DNA from: Candidatus Rokuibacteriota bacterium
GTDB taxonomy: Bacteria; Methylomirabilota; Methylomirabilia; Rokubacteriales; CSP1-6
NCBI GenBank assembly: GCA_003220265.1
Contig: QHRW01000114.1
Location: 1 to 64,000, forward strand
Reading direction: 5' to 3'
DNA: 64,000 nt
The notes under the pieces were generated by a model. The model was given only the letters and a program-made list of their open reading frames with translations, did not search any database and had not been told where the DNA came from. Shown here in pieces: positions 50,565-59,169 of this stretch (within the stretch, counting starts at the first letter, position 1; each line of letters starts with the position of its first letter). The translations under genes and the position numbers were made by a program.

Positions 50565-51673
50565 GCGACGGTCTCCTTCTTCTGGAGCGACACGATGAGG
50601 TCGGGGGGTCCGAAGCCCCCGGCCTTGGTGAGGACGGCGAGCGGCTCGCGGCCGGGCAGGCGAAGGTGGCCGAGCGCCAGGCCGGGCGCGGGCGCGCCGA
50701 CGACCTCCACGCGATCGGCGCCGAGCGCCGCCCACAGCGCGACCGCCGTCTCGCCGCCGGTGACGACGACGAGATCCCACTTCTCGCGCTCGATGGCGGC
50801 CACCGCCTGCTCGACCACCCGCGCGATGGCCTCGCCCCGGTCGCCGCTGGCGCGCTCGGCCGTGGCCACGACGGTGAGGCCGGCCGCGCGCGCTTCCTTG
50901 ACCTGCCGGCGCGTGGCGGGATGGATGCTGCCGGCCACCACGAGCCAGCGCGGGCCCGCTGGCACCTCCGCGCGGTCGGCGAGGAGCCCGAGCCGGGAGG
51001 CGAGCGCGCGCCCGAGCCCGGCCGAGCCCACGAGCAGGGGCTGCGGCGTCACGGCCAGCGCCGCCTCGACCAGCGCGTCGAGGTCCGCGTCGGTTTCCGC
51101 GTCGGCGACGATCGCCGTGCCGGCCAGGCGCCGCACGCGCGCCGTGAGCGCCTCGGCGCCGGTGCGGAGCTGGTCGATGGGAATCCAGGCGAGCGCGCGA
51201 TCGAGCTGCGGGCGGAGCAGCTCGACCACGCTCGAGCCGCCGGCGGGGAAGTGCGGATCGCGGGCGATCGGCGTCTCGGCCACGGGCGCGCCGCCCACGA
51301 GCAGCACGCGATCGAGCACGACGCGCCGTTGCGCGGGAAAGGCCGGGCACACGATGGCGGTGGTGACGCCCGTCGCGCGCATGAGGGCGTCCACCTCGGC
51401 GCCGACGGGCCCGCGCAGCGTGGAGTCGATCTTCTTGAACCAGTGCCGGGCGCGGCCGCCGGCGGCGACGGTGGCCATGCGCTCGGCGGCGTCGGGCCCG
51501 CTCAGCGCGCGGCTCTCCGTGTCGACGACGCGCACGACCGCGTCGGCGGCGGCGCGCCGCGGCCACACGCTGACGGGCACCGGCGCCCGCGCCGCGAAGA
51601 GCGCGCCGGTGTCGCAGGCGCCGGTGAGGTCGTCGGCGACGATGGTCAGGGGCCGCGCGCGCGTGGGCTTCAT
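50561..51673 (-). CDS. Four-carbon acid sugar kinase (DUF1537 / DtnK-OtnK type)
   Basis: A 370-residue two-domain kinase with the family start IVADDLTGACDTGALFA and the C-terminal nucleotide site VVTGGETAVALWAALG. It phosphorylates threonate, erythronate or a related 2-oxo-tetronate, feeding the PdxA-type dehydrogenase. It is first gene of the operon running down to the amidase. The bases before ATG 51673 contain no Shine-Dalgarno on this strand, so initiation may be leaderless or weak. Confidence 0.88.
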   Translation of the reverse strand: MKPTRARPLTIVADDLTGACDTGALFAARAPVPVSVWPRRAAADAVVRVVDTESRALSGPDAAERMATVAAGGRARHWFKKIDSTLRGPVGAEVDALMRATGVTTAIVCPAFPAQRRVVLDRVLLVGGAPVAETPIARDPHFPAGGSSVVELLRPQLDRALAWIPIDQLRTGAEALTARVRRLAGTAIVADAETDADLDALVEAALAVTPQPLLVGSAGLGRALASRLGLLADRAEVPAGPRWLVVAGSIHPATRRQVKEARAAGLTVVATAERASGDRGEAIARVVEQAVAAIEREKWDLVVVTGGETAVALWAALGADRVEVVGAPAPGLALGHLRLPGREPLAVLTKAGGFGPPDLIVSLQKKETVA

Positions 51674-51713
51674 CGGAGGTGGCTCAATATAGGGTTATAC
51701 TGCGCATGATTCA
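51674..51713. promoter_or_regulatory. Compact divergent promoter, kinase operon / tlpA operon
   Basis: Only 40 bp separate the two starts. Leftward: TTGAAT (51709-51714), 17 bp, TATATT (51686-51691). Rightward: TATACT (51696-51701) with no clear -35. Both would yield leaders of only a few bases, matching the lack of ribosome sites for either gene. Confidence 0.45.
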
Positions 51714-52384
<671 letters not shown>

Positions 52385-52385
<1 letters not shown>

Positions 52386-53122
52386 TGGCGGGCTCGCTCG
52401 GCGTCGTCGTCGCTTTCAGCGCCGGCCTCTTCTCGTTCCTCTCGCCGTGCGTGCTCCCGCTGTTCCCGTCCTACCTGTCGTTCATCACCGGCATGTCGGT
52501 GGCCGATCTCTCCACCGACCTCACTGCGGCGGCCCGGCGCCGCGTGCTGCTGCACGCGGTCACGTTCGTGCTCGGCTTTTCCGTCGTCTTCGTGGCCCTC
52601 GGCGCCTCGTTCAGCGCGGCCGGCCAGCTCCTGTTCGAGTACCGCGACTGGATTCGCCGCATCGGCGGCCTGCTCATCATCGTCTTCGGGCTCTACATCG
52701 CCGGCTTCCTCAACGTGGGGTTCTTGAGCCGCACGCAGCAGTACCAGCTTCGCGAGAAGCCGGCCGGCTACGTGGGCACGTTCCTGGTCGGCGTCACCTT
52801 CGCCATCGGCTGGACGCCGTGCGTGGGACCGATCCTGGGCGCGATCCTCTCGCTGGCCGGCACCGCCGAGACCGTGCAGCGCGGGATCGGCCTGCTCATC
52901 GCGTACTCGGCGGGGCTCGGCGTGCCGTTCCTGCTCTCGGCGTTCGCGCTCGGCGCCTTCCTTCGCTTCTTCAAGCGCTACCGCCCGTTCATTCCCGTGG
53001 TCGAGCGCGGCGCCGGCGTGCTGCTGGTGGCCGTGGGCGTGCTCGTGCTGCTGAACTGGTACGTGATCCTCAACTCCTGGGCGATCTCGCTCACCCCGGA
53101 GTGGCTCCTGAAGCGCCTCTGA
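52385..53122 (+). CDS. ccdA: Cytochrome c biogenesis / thiol electron transporter CcdA
   Basis: A 245-residue membrane protein with six helices and the two redox Cys of the CcdA/DsbD family, in FLSPCVLPLFPSY and GWTPCVGPILGA. It moves electrons from cytoplasmic thioredoxin across the membrane to the TlpA-like protein encoded just before. Confidence 0.92.
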
Positions 53123-53130
53123 GCGCGCCG

Positions 53131-54033
53131 TTGCGCGTTCACGTCCGCGTTCCCGCCACCTCCGCCAATCTCGGTCCCGGCTTCGACACGCTCGGTCTCG
53201 CGCTGGCGCTCCACAACGAGGTCCAGGCGACGGAGGCCGACCGCGTCACCGTGACCCTGGAAGGCGAGGGGGCTCGCGAGCTGCCGGCGGGCGCCGACAA
53301 CGTCGTGGCGCGCGGCGTGCGCCAGGCCTACGAGGCCGCCGCGCGTGCGTTCAAGGGCGTCGCGCTCACGTGCGTGAACCGCATCCCGGCCTCGCGCGGG
53401 CTCGGCTCGAGCGCGGCGGCCTGGGTCGGCGGTCTCGTCGCCGGCAACGCGCTGCTGGGCGGGCCGCTCTCGCGCGACGCCATCCTCGCCCTGGCCGCGC
53501 GGGCCGAGGGCCACCCCGACAACGTCGCCGCCGCCCTCTACGGCGGCCTCACCGTGTCCTGCGCGCTCGGCGAGGGGCGCATCGCCACCGTCTCGCTGCC
53601 GGTGCCGGCGTCGCTGCGCTGGATCGTCCTCGTGCCCGAGGTGACCAGCGCCACGGCCGAGGCGCGTGCCGTCCTCCCGGACTCCGTGCCGCGCGCCGAT
53701 GCGGTCTTCAACGTGCAGCGCGTCGCGTTGTTGCTGGCCGGGCTGCAGTCGGGGCGCGCGGATGCCATCGCGGGGGCGCTCGACGATCGGCTGCACCAGC
53801 CGTACCGGCGCCGGCTGTTCCCCTGGCTGCCGTCCGTGGTCGACGCCGCGCGCGGGGCGGGCGCCCTCGGCTGCGTGCTGTCCGGTGCCGGGCCCTCGGT
53901 GCTGGCCGCCGTGAGCGGCGACGCCGACCGCGTCGCGCGCGCGATGGAAGGCGCGCTCACCGCCGCCGGAATCGGCGGTCGCGCCCGCGCCTTCGCCGTG
54001 GACACCGAGGGAGCCGTGAGCACGCGCGCGTGA
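53131..54033 (+). CDS. thrB: Homoserine kinase
   Basis: A 300-residue GHMP kinase: VRVPATSANLGPGFDTLGLAL at the N-terminus, the ATP loop PASRGLGSSAAAWVGG, and CVLSGAGPSVLA near the end, all as in ThrB. It phosphorylates L-homoserine in threonine synthesis. TTG 53131 gives the normal N-terminal length; GTG 53101, overlapping ccdA, is an alternative. No other threonine gene is adjacent. Confidence 0.88.
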   Translation: MRVHVRVPATSANLGPGFDTLGLALALHNEVQATEADRVTVTLEGEGARELPAGADNVVARGVRQAYEAAARAFKGVALTCVNRIPASRGLGSSAAAWVGGLVAGNALLGGPLSRDAILALAARAEGHPDNVAAALYGGLTVSCALGEGRIATVSLPVPASLRWIVLVPEVTSATAEARAVLPDSVPRADAVFNVQRVALLLAGLQSGRADAIAGALDDRLHQPYRRRLFPWLPSVVDAARGAGALGCVLSGAGPSVLAAVSGDADRVARAMEGALTAAGIGGRARAFAVDTEGAVSTRA

Positions 54034-55247
54034 CGAACGCGCGGCGGTTGGTCGTGGTCGTGTGGATCACGCTCGCGGTCGCCTACGGGCTGTTCTTCTC
54101 CTTCTCCATCTTCTTCGTCCCGCTGATCCAGGAGTTCCGCTGGTCGCGCGGGCTCACGGCCGGCGCGATGTCGGTCTCGGCCATCGTGCAGGGACTGTTC
54201 GCGCCGCTCGCCGGCGTGCTGGCCGATCGCTTCGGCCCGCGCCCGATGATCATCACCGGCGTGCTCCTGCTCGCCTCCGCCTCCGCCCTGGCCTCGACCA
54301 TCCAGGCGCCGTGGCATCTCTACCTCTACACGGGCGTGCTCGGCGCGCTCGGCCTCGTCGCGCTCGGCTGGGTGCCGATGGGCCTGCTGCTCTCGCGCTG
54401 GTTCCAGGCGCGCCGCGGGCGCATGGCGGGCGTGGCGTTCTCGGGCATGGGCTTCGGCGTGTTCGTCATCGGCCCCGTCACGCAATGGCTCATCGCGGCC
54501 ACGGGCTGGCGCACGGCCAGCCTCATCCTCGGTCTCGCCGCGCTCGTCGTGCTGCTCCCGCTCGTGCTGTGGGGCATCCGCGATCCCGCGCCGCGCGAGG
54601 CGCCTGCGACGGACCGCGCGCGGCTCGCCGGCGCGGCGACCACGGCGACACCGGCGCGGCCAGACGCCACGCTGAGGGACGCCCTGCGCTCGCGCGCGTT
54701 CTGGGCGCTCTTCGCCGCCTACTTCTTCACGCCGCTCGCCGTCTTTCCCGTCGCCACGCACGCCGTGGCGTTCGCGGTCGATCAGGGCTACCCGCCGATG
54801 CTGGCGGCCACGGCCTACGGCTCGATGGGCCTCATGTCCACGGTCGGACGCGCGGGCTTCGGGGTTCTGGCCGACCGGCTCGGCGGGCCGCTGGCCGCGA
54901 CGCTGTCGTACGGCTGCACGGCGGGCGGCGCGGCGGCGCTGCTGGCGCTGGAGGCGATCCCCGGCGCGGGTTGGCTGATCGTCTTCGCCGTGCTCTTCGG
55001 CCTCGGCTTCGGCGCGCGCGGGCCGATCATCACCGCCATCGCCAGCGAGCGGTTCGCGGGCCGCCGCTTCGGCGTGATCTACGGCGTGCTCAATCTCGGC
55101 AACGGCCTGGCCGGCGCCATCGGCCCCTGGTTCGGCGGCGTCGTGCACGACGTGAGCGGCTCCTACCGCATCGCGTTCATCGCCTCGATCGTCTTCTGCG
55201 CATGCGGCTCCGCCTGCTTCTGGCTGGCCCACCGCCGCACGCCTTGA
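54030..55247 (+). CDS. MFS transporter, oxalate/formate-antiporter-like
   Basis: A 405-residue, 12-helix transporter. AGVLADRFGPRPMI is the loop 2-3 motif; SMGLMSTVGRAGFGVLADRL is its counterpart in the second half. The overall pattern, with FFSFSIFFVPLIQEFRWSRG near the start, fits the OFA/monocarboxylate group. GTG 54030 overlaps thrB (GTGA). It probably moves an organic acid. Confidence 0.85.
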   Translation: MTNARRLVVVVWITLAVAYGLFFSFSIFFVPLIQEFRWSRGLTAGAMSVSAIVQGLFAPLAGVLADRFGPRPMIITGVLLLASASALASTIQAPWHLYLYTGVLGALGLVALGWVPMGLLLSRWFQARRGRMAGVAFSGMGFGVFVIGPVTQWLIAATGWRTASLILGLAALVVLLPLVLWGIRDPAPREAPATDRARLAGAATTATPARPDATLRDALRSRAFWALFAAYFFTPLAVFPVATHAVAFAVDQGYPPMLAATAYGSMGLMSTVGRAGFGVLADRLGGPLAATLSYGCTAGGAAALLALEAIPGAGWLIVFAVLFGLGFGARGPIITAIASERFAGRRFGVIYGVLNLGNGLAGAIGPWFGGVVHDVSGSYRIAFIASIVFCACGSACFWLAHRRTP

Positions 55248-55302
55248 CGCCCGAGAGCGCCCGATGGTAACCGGAGAGAACGACGATGACCCGAGGGGCT
55301 GA

Positions 55303-56511
55303 ATGCTGACCGGAGGGGTCGAGGGGAACCCTGCGAGGGTTCCCCTCCCAAGAGATGTCGAGGGGAACCCTGCGAGGGTTCCCCTCCCAACAGGTGTGCT
55401 GCCCGACCACGAGCTGCGCGCCGCCGTCGAGGGGGGCTGGATCAGCGCCCGCGCGCCGCTCGCCGACGCGCAGTTCCAGCCCGCCAGTCTCGACCTGCGG
55501 CTGGGGTCCGTCGCCTATCAGCTCCGCGCCAGCTTCCTGCCCTATCGCGAGAGCGTGCAGGATCGCCTCGACGCCGGCGACGGCGACCTCGTGATCGACC
55601 GGCTCTCGCTCGCCGAGGGCGCCACGCTGCAGCGCGGCTCCGTCTATCTCGTGCCGCTGCAGGAGTCGCTCGCGCTGCCGCCGGGGATGCGCGGGCGCTC
55701 GAATCCCAAGAGCACGACGGGACGGCTCGACATCTTCACGCGCGTGATCACCGATCGCACGCCGCGCTTCGACGAGATCGCCGCGGGTTACCGCGGCGGC
55801 CTCTACCTCGAAGTCTCGCCGCAGTCGTTTCCCGTGCGCGTGCACGCGGGCGCCTCGCTCAACCAGCTCCGGCTGCTCGTGGGCGAGAGCGCCGCGCCCG
55901 ACACCGCGCTGCGCGACCTCTACGCCGGCTCGCCCCTGCTTTACGACGACGACGACCGGCCCGTCCCGCTCGAGCGCGCCGTGTTCAACGACGGCCTCTG
56001 CATGGGCGTGGACCTCTCGGGGCGGACGACGGGCGGCATCGTCGGCTACCGGGCGCATCCCAATCCGCCCGCCGTCGACCTGACCCGCGTCGGGCACTAT
56101 GACCCCGCGGAGTTCTGGGAGCCGATCAAGCGGCCGGGCCGCGACGCCTACATCCTGGAAGCCAACCGTTTCTACATCCTCGTTTCTAAAGAGCGCATCC
56201 GCGTGCCGCCCGACTACGCCGCCGAGATGGTCGTGTACGATGCGGGCGCGGGGGAGATTCGTACACATTACGCGGGGTTCTTCGATCCGGGCTTCGGCTT
56301 CGGCGACGGGAGCGTGCTTGGCACCAAGGTTGTTATGGAGGTACGGGCGCGCGAGGTACCGTTTCTGGTCTACGATGGCCAGATCTCGTTCAAGGTGTGG
56401 TTCGAGCGGCTGCGGAGCCGGCCGGCCCGTGTCTATGGTGTGGGGCTCGGCTCGTCGTACCAGCACCAGACCTTGAGCCTGAGCAAGCACTTCCGCGCCC
56501 CCGGGCCCTGA
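55303..56511 (+). CDS. dCTP-deaminase-fold protein (two-domain 2'-deoxycytidine triphosphate deaminase type)
   Basis: The body matches the long two-domain proteins annotated as 2'-deoxycytidine 5'-triphosphate deaminase: GRSNPKSTTGRLDIFTRVIT (active-site Ser/Arg region), YRGGLYLEVSPQSFPVRV with the catalytic-position Glu, and a second similar domain toward the C-terminus. From ATG 55303, which has a GAGGGG site 4 bp upstream, it is 402 residues and the first 30 are encoded by two palindromic repeats. From GTG 55396 it would be 371 residues, the usual size, but without a ribosome site. It lies 87 bp before pup. Confidence 0.8.
   Translation: MLTGGVEGNPARVPLPRDVEGNPARVPLPTGVLPDHELRAAVEGGWISARAPLADAQFQPASLDLRLGSVAYQLRASFLPYRESVQDRLDAGDGDLVIDRLSLAEGATLQRGSVYLVPLQESLALPPGMRGRSNPKSTTGRLDIFTRVITDRTPRFDEIAAGYRGGLYLEVSPQSFPVRVHAGASLNQLRLLVGESAAPDTALRDLYAGSPLLYDDDDRPVPLERAVFNDGLCMGVDLSGRTTGGIVGYRAHPNPPAVDLTRVGHYDPAEFWEPIKRPGRDAYILEANRFYILVSKERIRVPPDYAAEMVVYDAGAGEIRTHYAGFFDPGFGFGDGSVLGTKVVMEVRAREVPFLVYDGQISFKVWFERLRSRPARVYGVGLGSSYQHQTLSLSKHFRAPGP
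55318..55351 (+). repeat. 34-bp palindromic repeat, copy 1
   Basis: Identical to 55357-55390. It contains a perfect 12-bp hairpin, GAGGGGAACCCT and AGGGTTCCCCTC around GCG (55321-55347). The 39-bp period keeps the reading frame (13 codons). Confidence 0.9.
55357..55390 (+). repeat. 34-bp palindromic repeat, copy 2
   Basis: Exact second copy; hairpin 55360-55386. Both copies read EGNPARVPLP in the frame of the following gene. A diverged third copy is at 37437-37461. Confidence 0.9.
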
Positions 56512-56598
56512 AACATATTGCGGGGTCGGCCCCATCAGTTAGAATTGAAGCGGCAACGGTCACTCGTGGACGCCCCTGGTGTCCCGATGGAGGGCCAC

Positions 56599-56802
56599 AT
56601 GGCTGAGCAGAAGAAGAAAGAGACGCGGCCCACGAAACCCAACGAAGGTGGCGGCGACGGCGCCGCCGCGAACCCCGAGCTGCAGAAGAAGGGCAAGAAG
56701 ATCAAGGAGGACATCGACAAGCTCCTTGACGAGATCGACGACATCCTCGAGGAGAACGCCGAGGAGTTCGTCAAGAGCTACGTGCAGCGGGGCGGCCAAT
56801 AG
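56599..56802 (+). CDS. pup: Prokaryotic ubiquitin-like protein Pup
   Basis: A 67-residue, acidic, mostly disordered protein whose C-terminal half (LLDEIDDILEENAEEFVKSY then VQRGGQ) closely matches actinobacterial Pup, including the final Gly-Gly-Gln. In that system the Gln is deamidated to Glu by Dop and PafA then joins it to lysines of target proteins for proteasomal degradation. The N-terminal half is Lys/Gly/Pro-rich as in Pup. ATG 56599 follows GGAGGG. Dop, PafA, the Mpa/ARC ATPase and the proteasome subunits are not in this window. Confidence 0.9.
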   Translation: MAEQKKKETRPTKPNEGGGDGAAANPELQKKGKKIKEDIDKLLDEIDDILEENAEEFVKSYVQRGGQ

Positions 56803-56816
56803 GAGGCCAATCGTCG

Positions 56817-57032
56817 ATGCCGATCTACGAGTACCGGTGCCGGGCCTGCGACAAGGACTTCGAGAAGTACGTGCCCGGCGCCGCCACGAAGGTGGCCTGC
56901 CCCGCCTGCGCCAGCGCCGACATCACGCGGAAGCTCTCGGTGTTCGGGCTGAAGAGCGACGGTGGGTTCGTCGCCTCCTCGATGCCGAGCGGCGGCGGCT
57001 GTTGCGGCGGGGGCGGCTGCGGCTGCCATTGA
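56817..57032 (+). CDS. FmdB-type zinc-ribbon protein
   Basis: A 71-residue protein starting MPIYEYRCRAC, with CRAC and CPAC forming a zinc ribbon, and a C-terminal GGGCCGGGGCGCH tail rich in Gly and Cys. This matches the FmdB family of small putative regulators. A TAGGAGGCC ribosome site lies 10 bp before ATG 56817, directly after the pup stop, so the two are probably co-transcribed. Confidence 0.85.
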   Translation: MPIYEYRCRACDKDFEKYVPGAATKVACPACASADITRKLSVFGLKSDGGFVASSMPSGGGCCGGGGCGCH

Positions 57033-57041
57033 TCGTCCCGA

Positions 57042-57947
57042 GTGGATCTTCGCCGCCTCGAGATCTTCCTCAAGGTTGCCGAGCTCGGTAGCTTTTCCCG
57101 CGCGGCCGACGCCCTCTTCCTGACCCAGCCCACCGTCTCCGAGCACGTGCGCGCGCTCGAGGACGAGCTGGGGGTGCAGCTCCTCGACCGGCTCGGGCGC
57201 GGTACCACGCCGACCAAGGCCGGCACCCTGCTGCTCGGCTACGCGCGCCGGCTGCTGACGCTGTCGCGCGAGGCCCGACAGGCCATCGAGCAGTTCCAGG
57301 GGCGCGTCAGCGGTGAGCTCGTGCTGGGCGGCTCGACCATCCCCGGCGAGTACGTGCTGCCCGCCCTCATCGGGGCGTTCCGCGGAAAGTACCCCGACGT
57401 CTCCATCTCGCTGCGCATCGGCGCCAGCCGCCAGGTGCAGGAGTGGGTCGAGCAGGGTCACGTGGAGGTCGGCGTCGTCGGCGCCCTGCCGGCCTCGCGG
57501 ACGCTCGAGACGCGGCAGCTCATGGCCGACGATCTCGTGCTGGTCGTGCCGCCCGAGCATCCCTGGGTGGCGCGCAAGACGGTCACCGTCGAGGACGTCA
57601 AGCGCGAGCCGCTGATCCTGCGCGAGCGGGGCTCCGGCTCACGCGAGACGCTCGAGCAGGCCCTGAAAGAAGTCGGGCTCGAGCTGACGGCCTTCCACGT
57701 GGTCGGCGAGATCGCGTCCACCCAGGCCGTGAAGCAGGCCGTGCGGGCCGGGCTCGGCCTGTCGTTCGTCTCCCACCGCGCGGTGGAGGACGAGTGCCGC
57801 GCGGGGCTGCTGGCGTGCGTCAAGGTGAGCAACCTCAACGTCTCGCGCGCCTTCCACATCGTCACCCATCGCGATCGCAGCCGCTCACCGCTGGCCCAGG
57901 CCTTCCTGGCCTTCGTCGAATCCCAGCCGACCGACCGCTCGTCGTAA
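57042..57947 (+). CDS. LysR-family regulator, probably selenium-linked
   Basis: A 301-residue LysR-type regulator: winged helix at residues 1-60 (RLEIFLKVAELGSFSRAADA and QPTVSEHVRALEDELGVQLL), then a type 2 periplasmic-binding effector domain starting SGELVLGGSTIPGEYVLP. It starts at GTG 57042 and stops 16 bp before selD in the same direction. LysR proteins of this form next to selD are known as selenium-metabolism-associated regulators; control of selD or other selenium genes is inferred. Confidence 0.85.
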   Translation: MDLRRLEIFLKVAELGSFSRAADALFLTQPTVSEHVRALEDELGVQLLDRLGRGTTPTKAGTLLLGYARRLLTLSREARQAIEQFQGRVSGELVLGGSTIPGEYVLPALIGAFRGKYPDVSISLRIGASRQVQEWVEQGHVEVGVVGALPASRTLETRQLMADDLVLVVPPEHPWVARKTVTVEDVKREPLILRERGSGSRETLEQALKEVGLELTAFHVVGEIASTQAVKQAVRAGLGLSFVSHRAVEDECRAGLLACVKVSNLNVSRAFHIVTHRDRSRSPLAQAFLAFVESQPTDRSS

Positions 57948-57963
57948 GTCGTAAGATCACGCC

Positions 57964-59034
57964 ATGGACAGCCGGGAGCGCATTCGCTTGACGTCGTATG
58001 CCGCCTGTGCGGGCTGAGCGTCCAAGATGGCTCCTGGAGATCTCCAGGAGGTGCTGGCCGGGCTCAAGCGGCCGACCGGGCTGTCCGCCGAGACCGAGCG
58101 CAACCTGCTCGTCGGCCTCGGCGCTGCGGACGACGCGGCGGTCTATCGGCTGACCGACGACCTGGCGATCGTCGAGACGGTCGACTTCTTCCCGCCCGTC
58201 GTGGACGACCCGTGGACCTGGGGCGCGGTGGCCGCGGTGAACGCCATGTCCGACGTCTACGCGATGGGCGGCGAGGTGCTGTTCGCGCTTGCCGTCGCCG
58301 GCTTCCCGCGCGACTTCGACAAGAAGGTCATCGCCGAGGTCTTTCGCGGCGGCGCGGAGAAAGTGGCGGAGGCCGGCGGCGTGGTGGCCGGCGGCCACAC
58401 GGTCATCGATCCCGAGCCGAAGTACGGGCTCTGCGTGACCGGGCGTGTCCACCCCGAGCGCATCTTCATCAAGGGCGGCTTGCGGCCGGGCGATCGCCTG
58501 TTCCTCTCCAAGCCGCTCGGGACCGGCGTCGTCACCACGGCCGCCAAGGACGAGGCGGCGCCGCCGGAGGTCGTCGACGAGGCCGTAGCGAGCATGCTGC
58601 GACTCAACCGCGTGGCGGCGCGCGTGGCGCGCGAGCACGGCGCGACGGGCGCCACCGACATCACGGGCTTCGGCCTGCTCGGCCACGCGACCGAGATGAT
58701 CGCCGCCTCCGGCGCCGGCATCGCGCTCACGGCGAGCCGGCTGCCGCTGCTGCCCGGCGCGCTGGCGCTGGCCGAGGCCGGTCGCTTCAGCGGTGGGATG
58801 AAGCGCAACCGGCGCCACGTCGATCACGTGCTGGGAGCCCGGCTCGAGATCGACCCCACGGTGCCGCCCACGCTGGTCTCCATCCTGGCGGAGGCCGAGA
58901 CGTCCGGCGGGCTGCTGTTCTCCATCGCCCGTGACCGCGCCCAGGGCGTCGTGCCGGCGTTCGGCGCCTCGGGCGAGCGCTGCTGGGAGATCGGCGAGGT
59001 CGTCGCCGAGCCCGTGATCCGCCTCCGCGCCTGA
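57964..59034 (+). CDS. selD: Selenide, water dikinase, itself a selenoprotein (UGA = Sec18)
   Basis: A 356-residue selenophosphate synthase, which makes selenophosphate from selenide and ATP for Sec-tRNA synthesis. The true start is ATG 57964: the N-terminus reads IRLTSYAACAGUASK with TGA at 58015-58017 as Sec18, aligning with catalytic Cys17 of E. coli SelD, and Lys21 with its Lys20. The rest shows the AIR-synthase fold (ETVDFFPPVVDDPWTWGAVA, VVAGGHTVIDPEPKYG, GATDITGFGLLGHA). Taken as a stop, the TGA would leave a 335-residue protein from 58027 lacking the catalytic residue. Confidence 0.93.
58031..58050 (+). promoter_or_regulatory. SECIS-like palindrome of selD
   Basis: CTCCTGG pairs with CCAGGAG around AGATCT; the whole 20 bases are self-complementary. 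It begins 13 nt after the TGA. The loop starts AG like the two UGSC hairpins, though without GU. Confidence 0.7.
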
Positions 59035-59071
59035 CGGGCCGACCCCGCATCGGCGGGCGGCGATGGATCGC

Positions 59072-59107
59072 GGGGGATCTATCGTGCCTACCGATTTGTA
59101 TTCCCCC
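59072..59107. other. Bulged stem-loop after selD
   Basis: GGGGGA and TCCCCC enclose a smaller ATCG/CGAT stem in the 135-bp gap before the transglutaminase gene. It could be a terminator or leader structure. Nothing tRNA-like is seen in the gap. Confidence 0.25.
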
Positions 59108-59169
59108 TGAATCTCCGTACGCTGCGCGGGGATCGCAACTCGCAGCCTTCGCTGGATCAGGGGGATCGC

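Noticed and set aside
54030..55247. Horizontal acquisition of the MFS gene
   Set aside because: Base composition and codon use look like the neighbours and it overlaps thrB; no mobility genes or flanking repeats.
55318..55390. Possible CRISPR array
   Set aside because: Only two repeat copies with a 5-bp gap, perfectly palindromic and within or at a coding start; no cas genes.
58027..59034. SelD starting after the TGA
   Set aside because: Would remove the catalytic Sec/Cys and Lys; the upstream ATG restores the family N-terminus.
59035..59169. tRNA-Sec gene next to selD
   Set aside because: The gap holds a bulged stem-loop but no cloverleaf, T-loop or long acceptor arm that I can draw.
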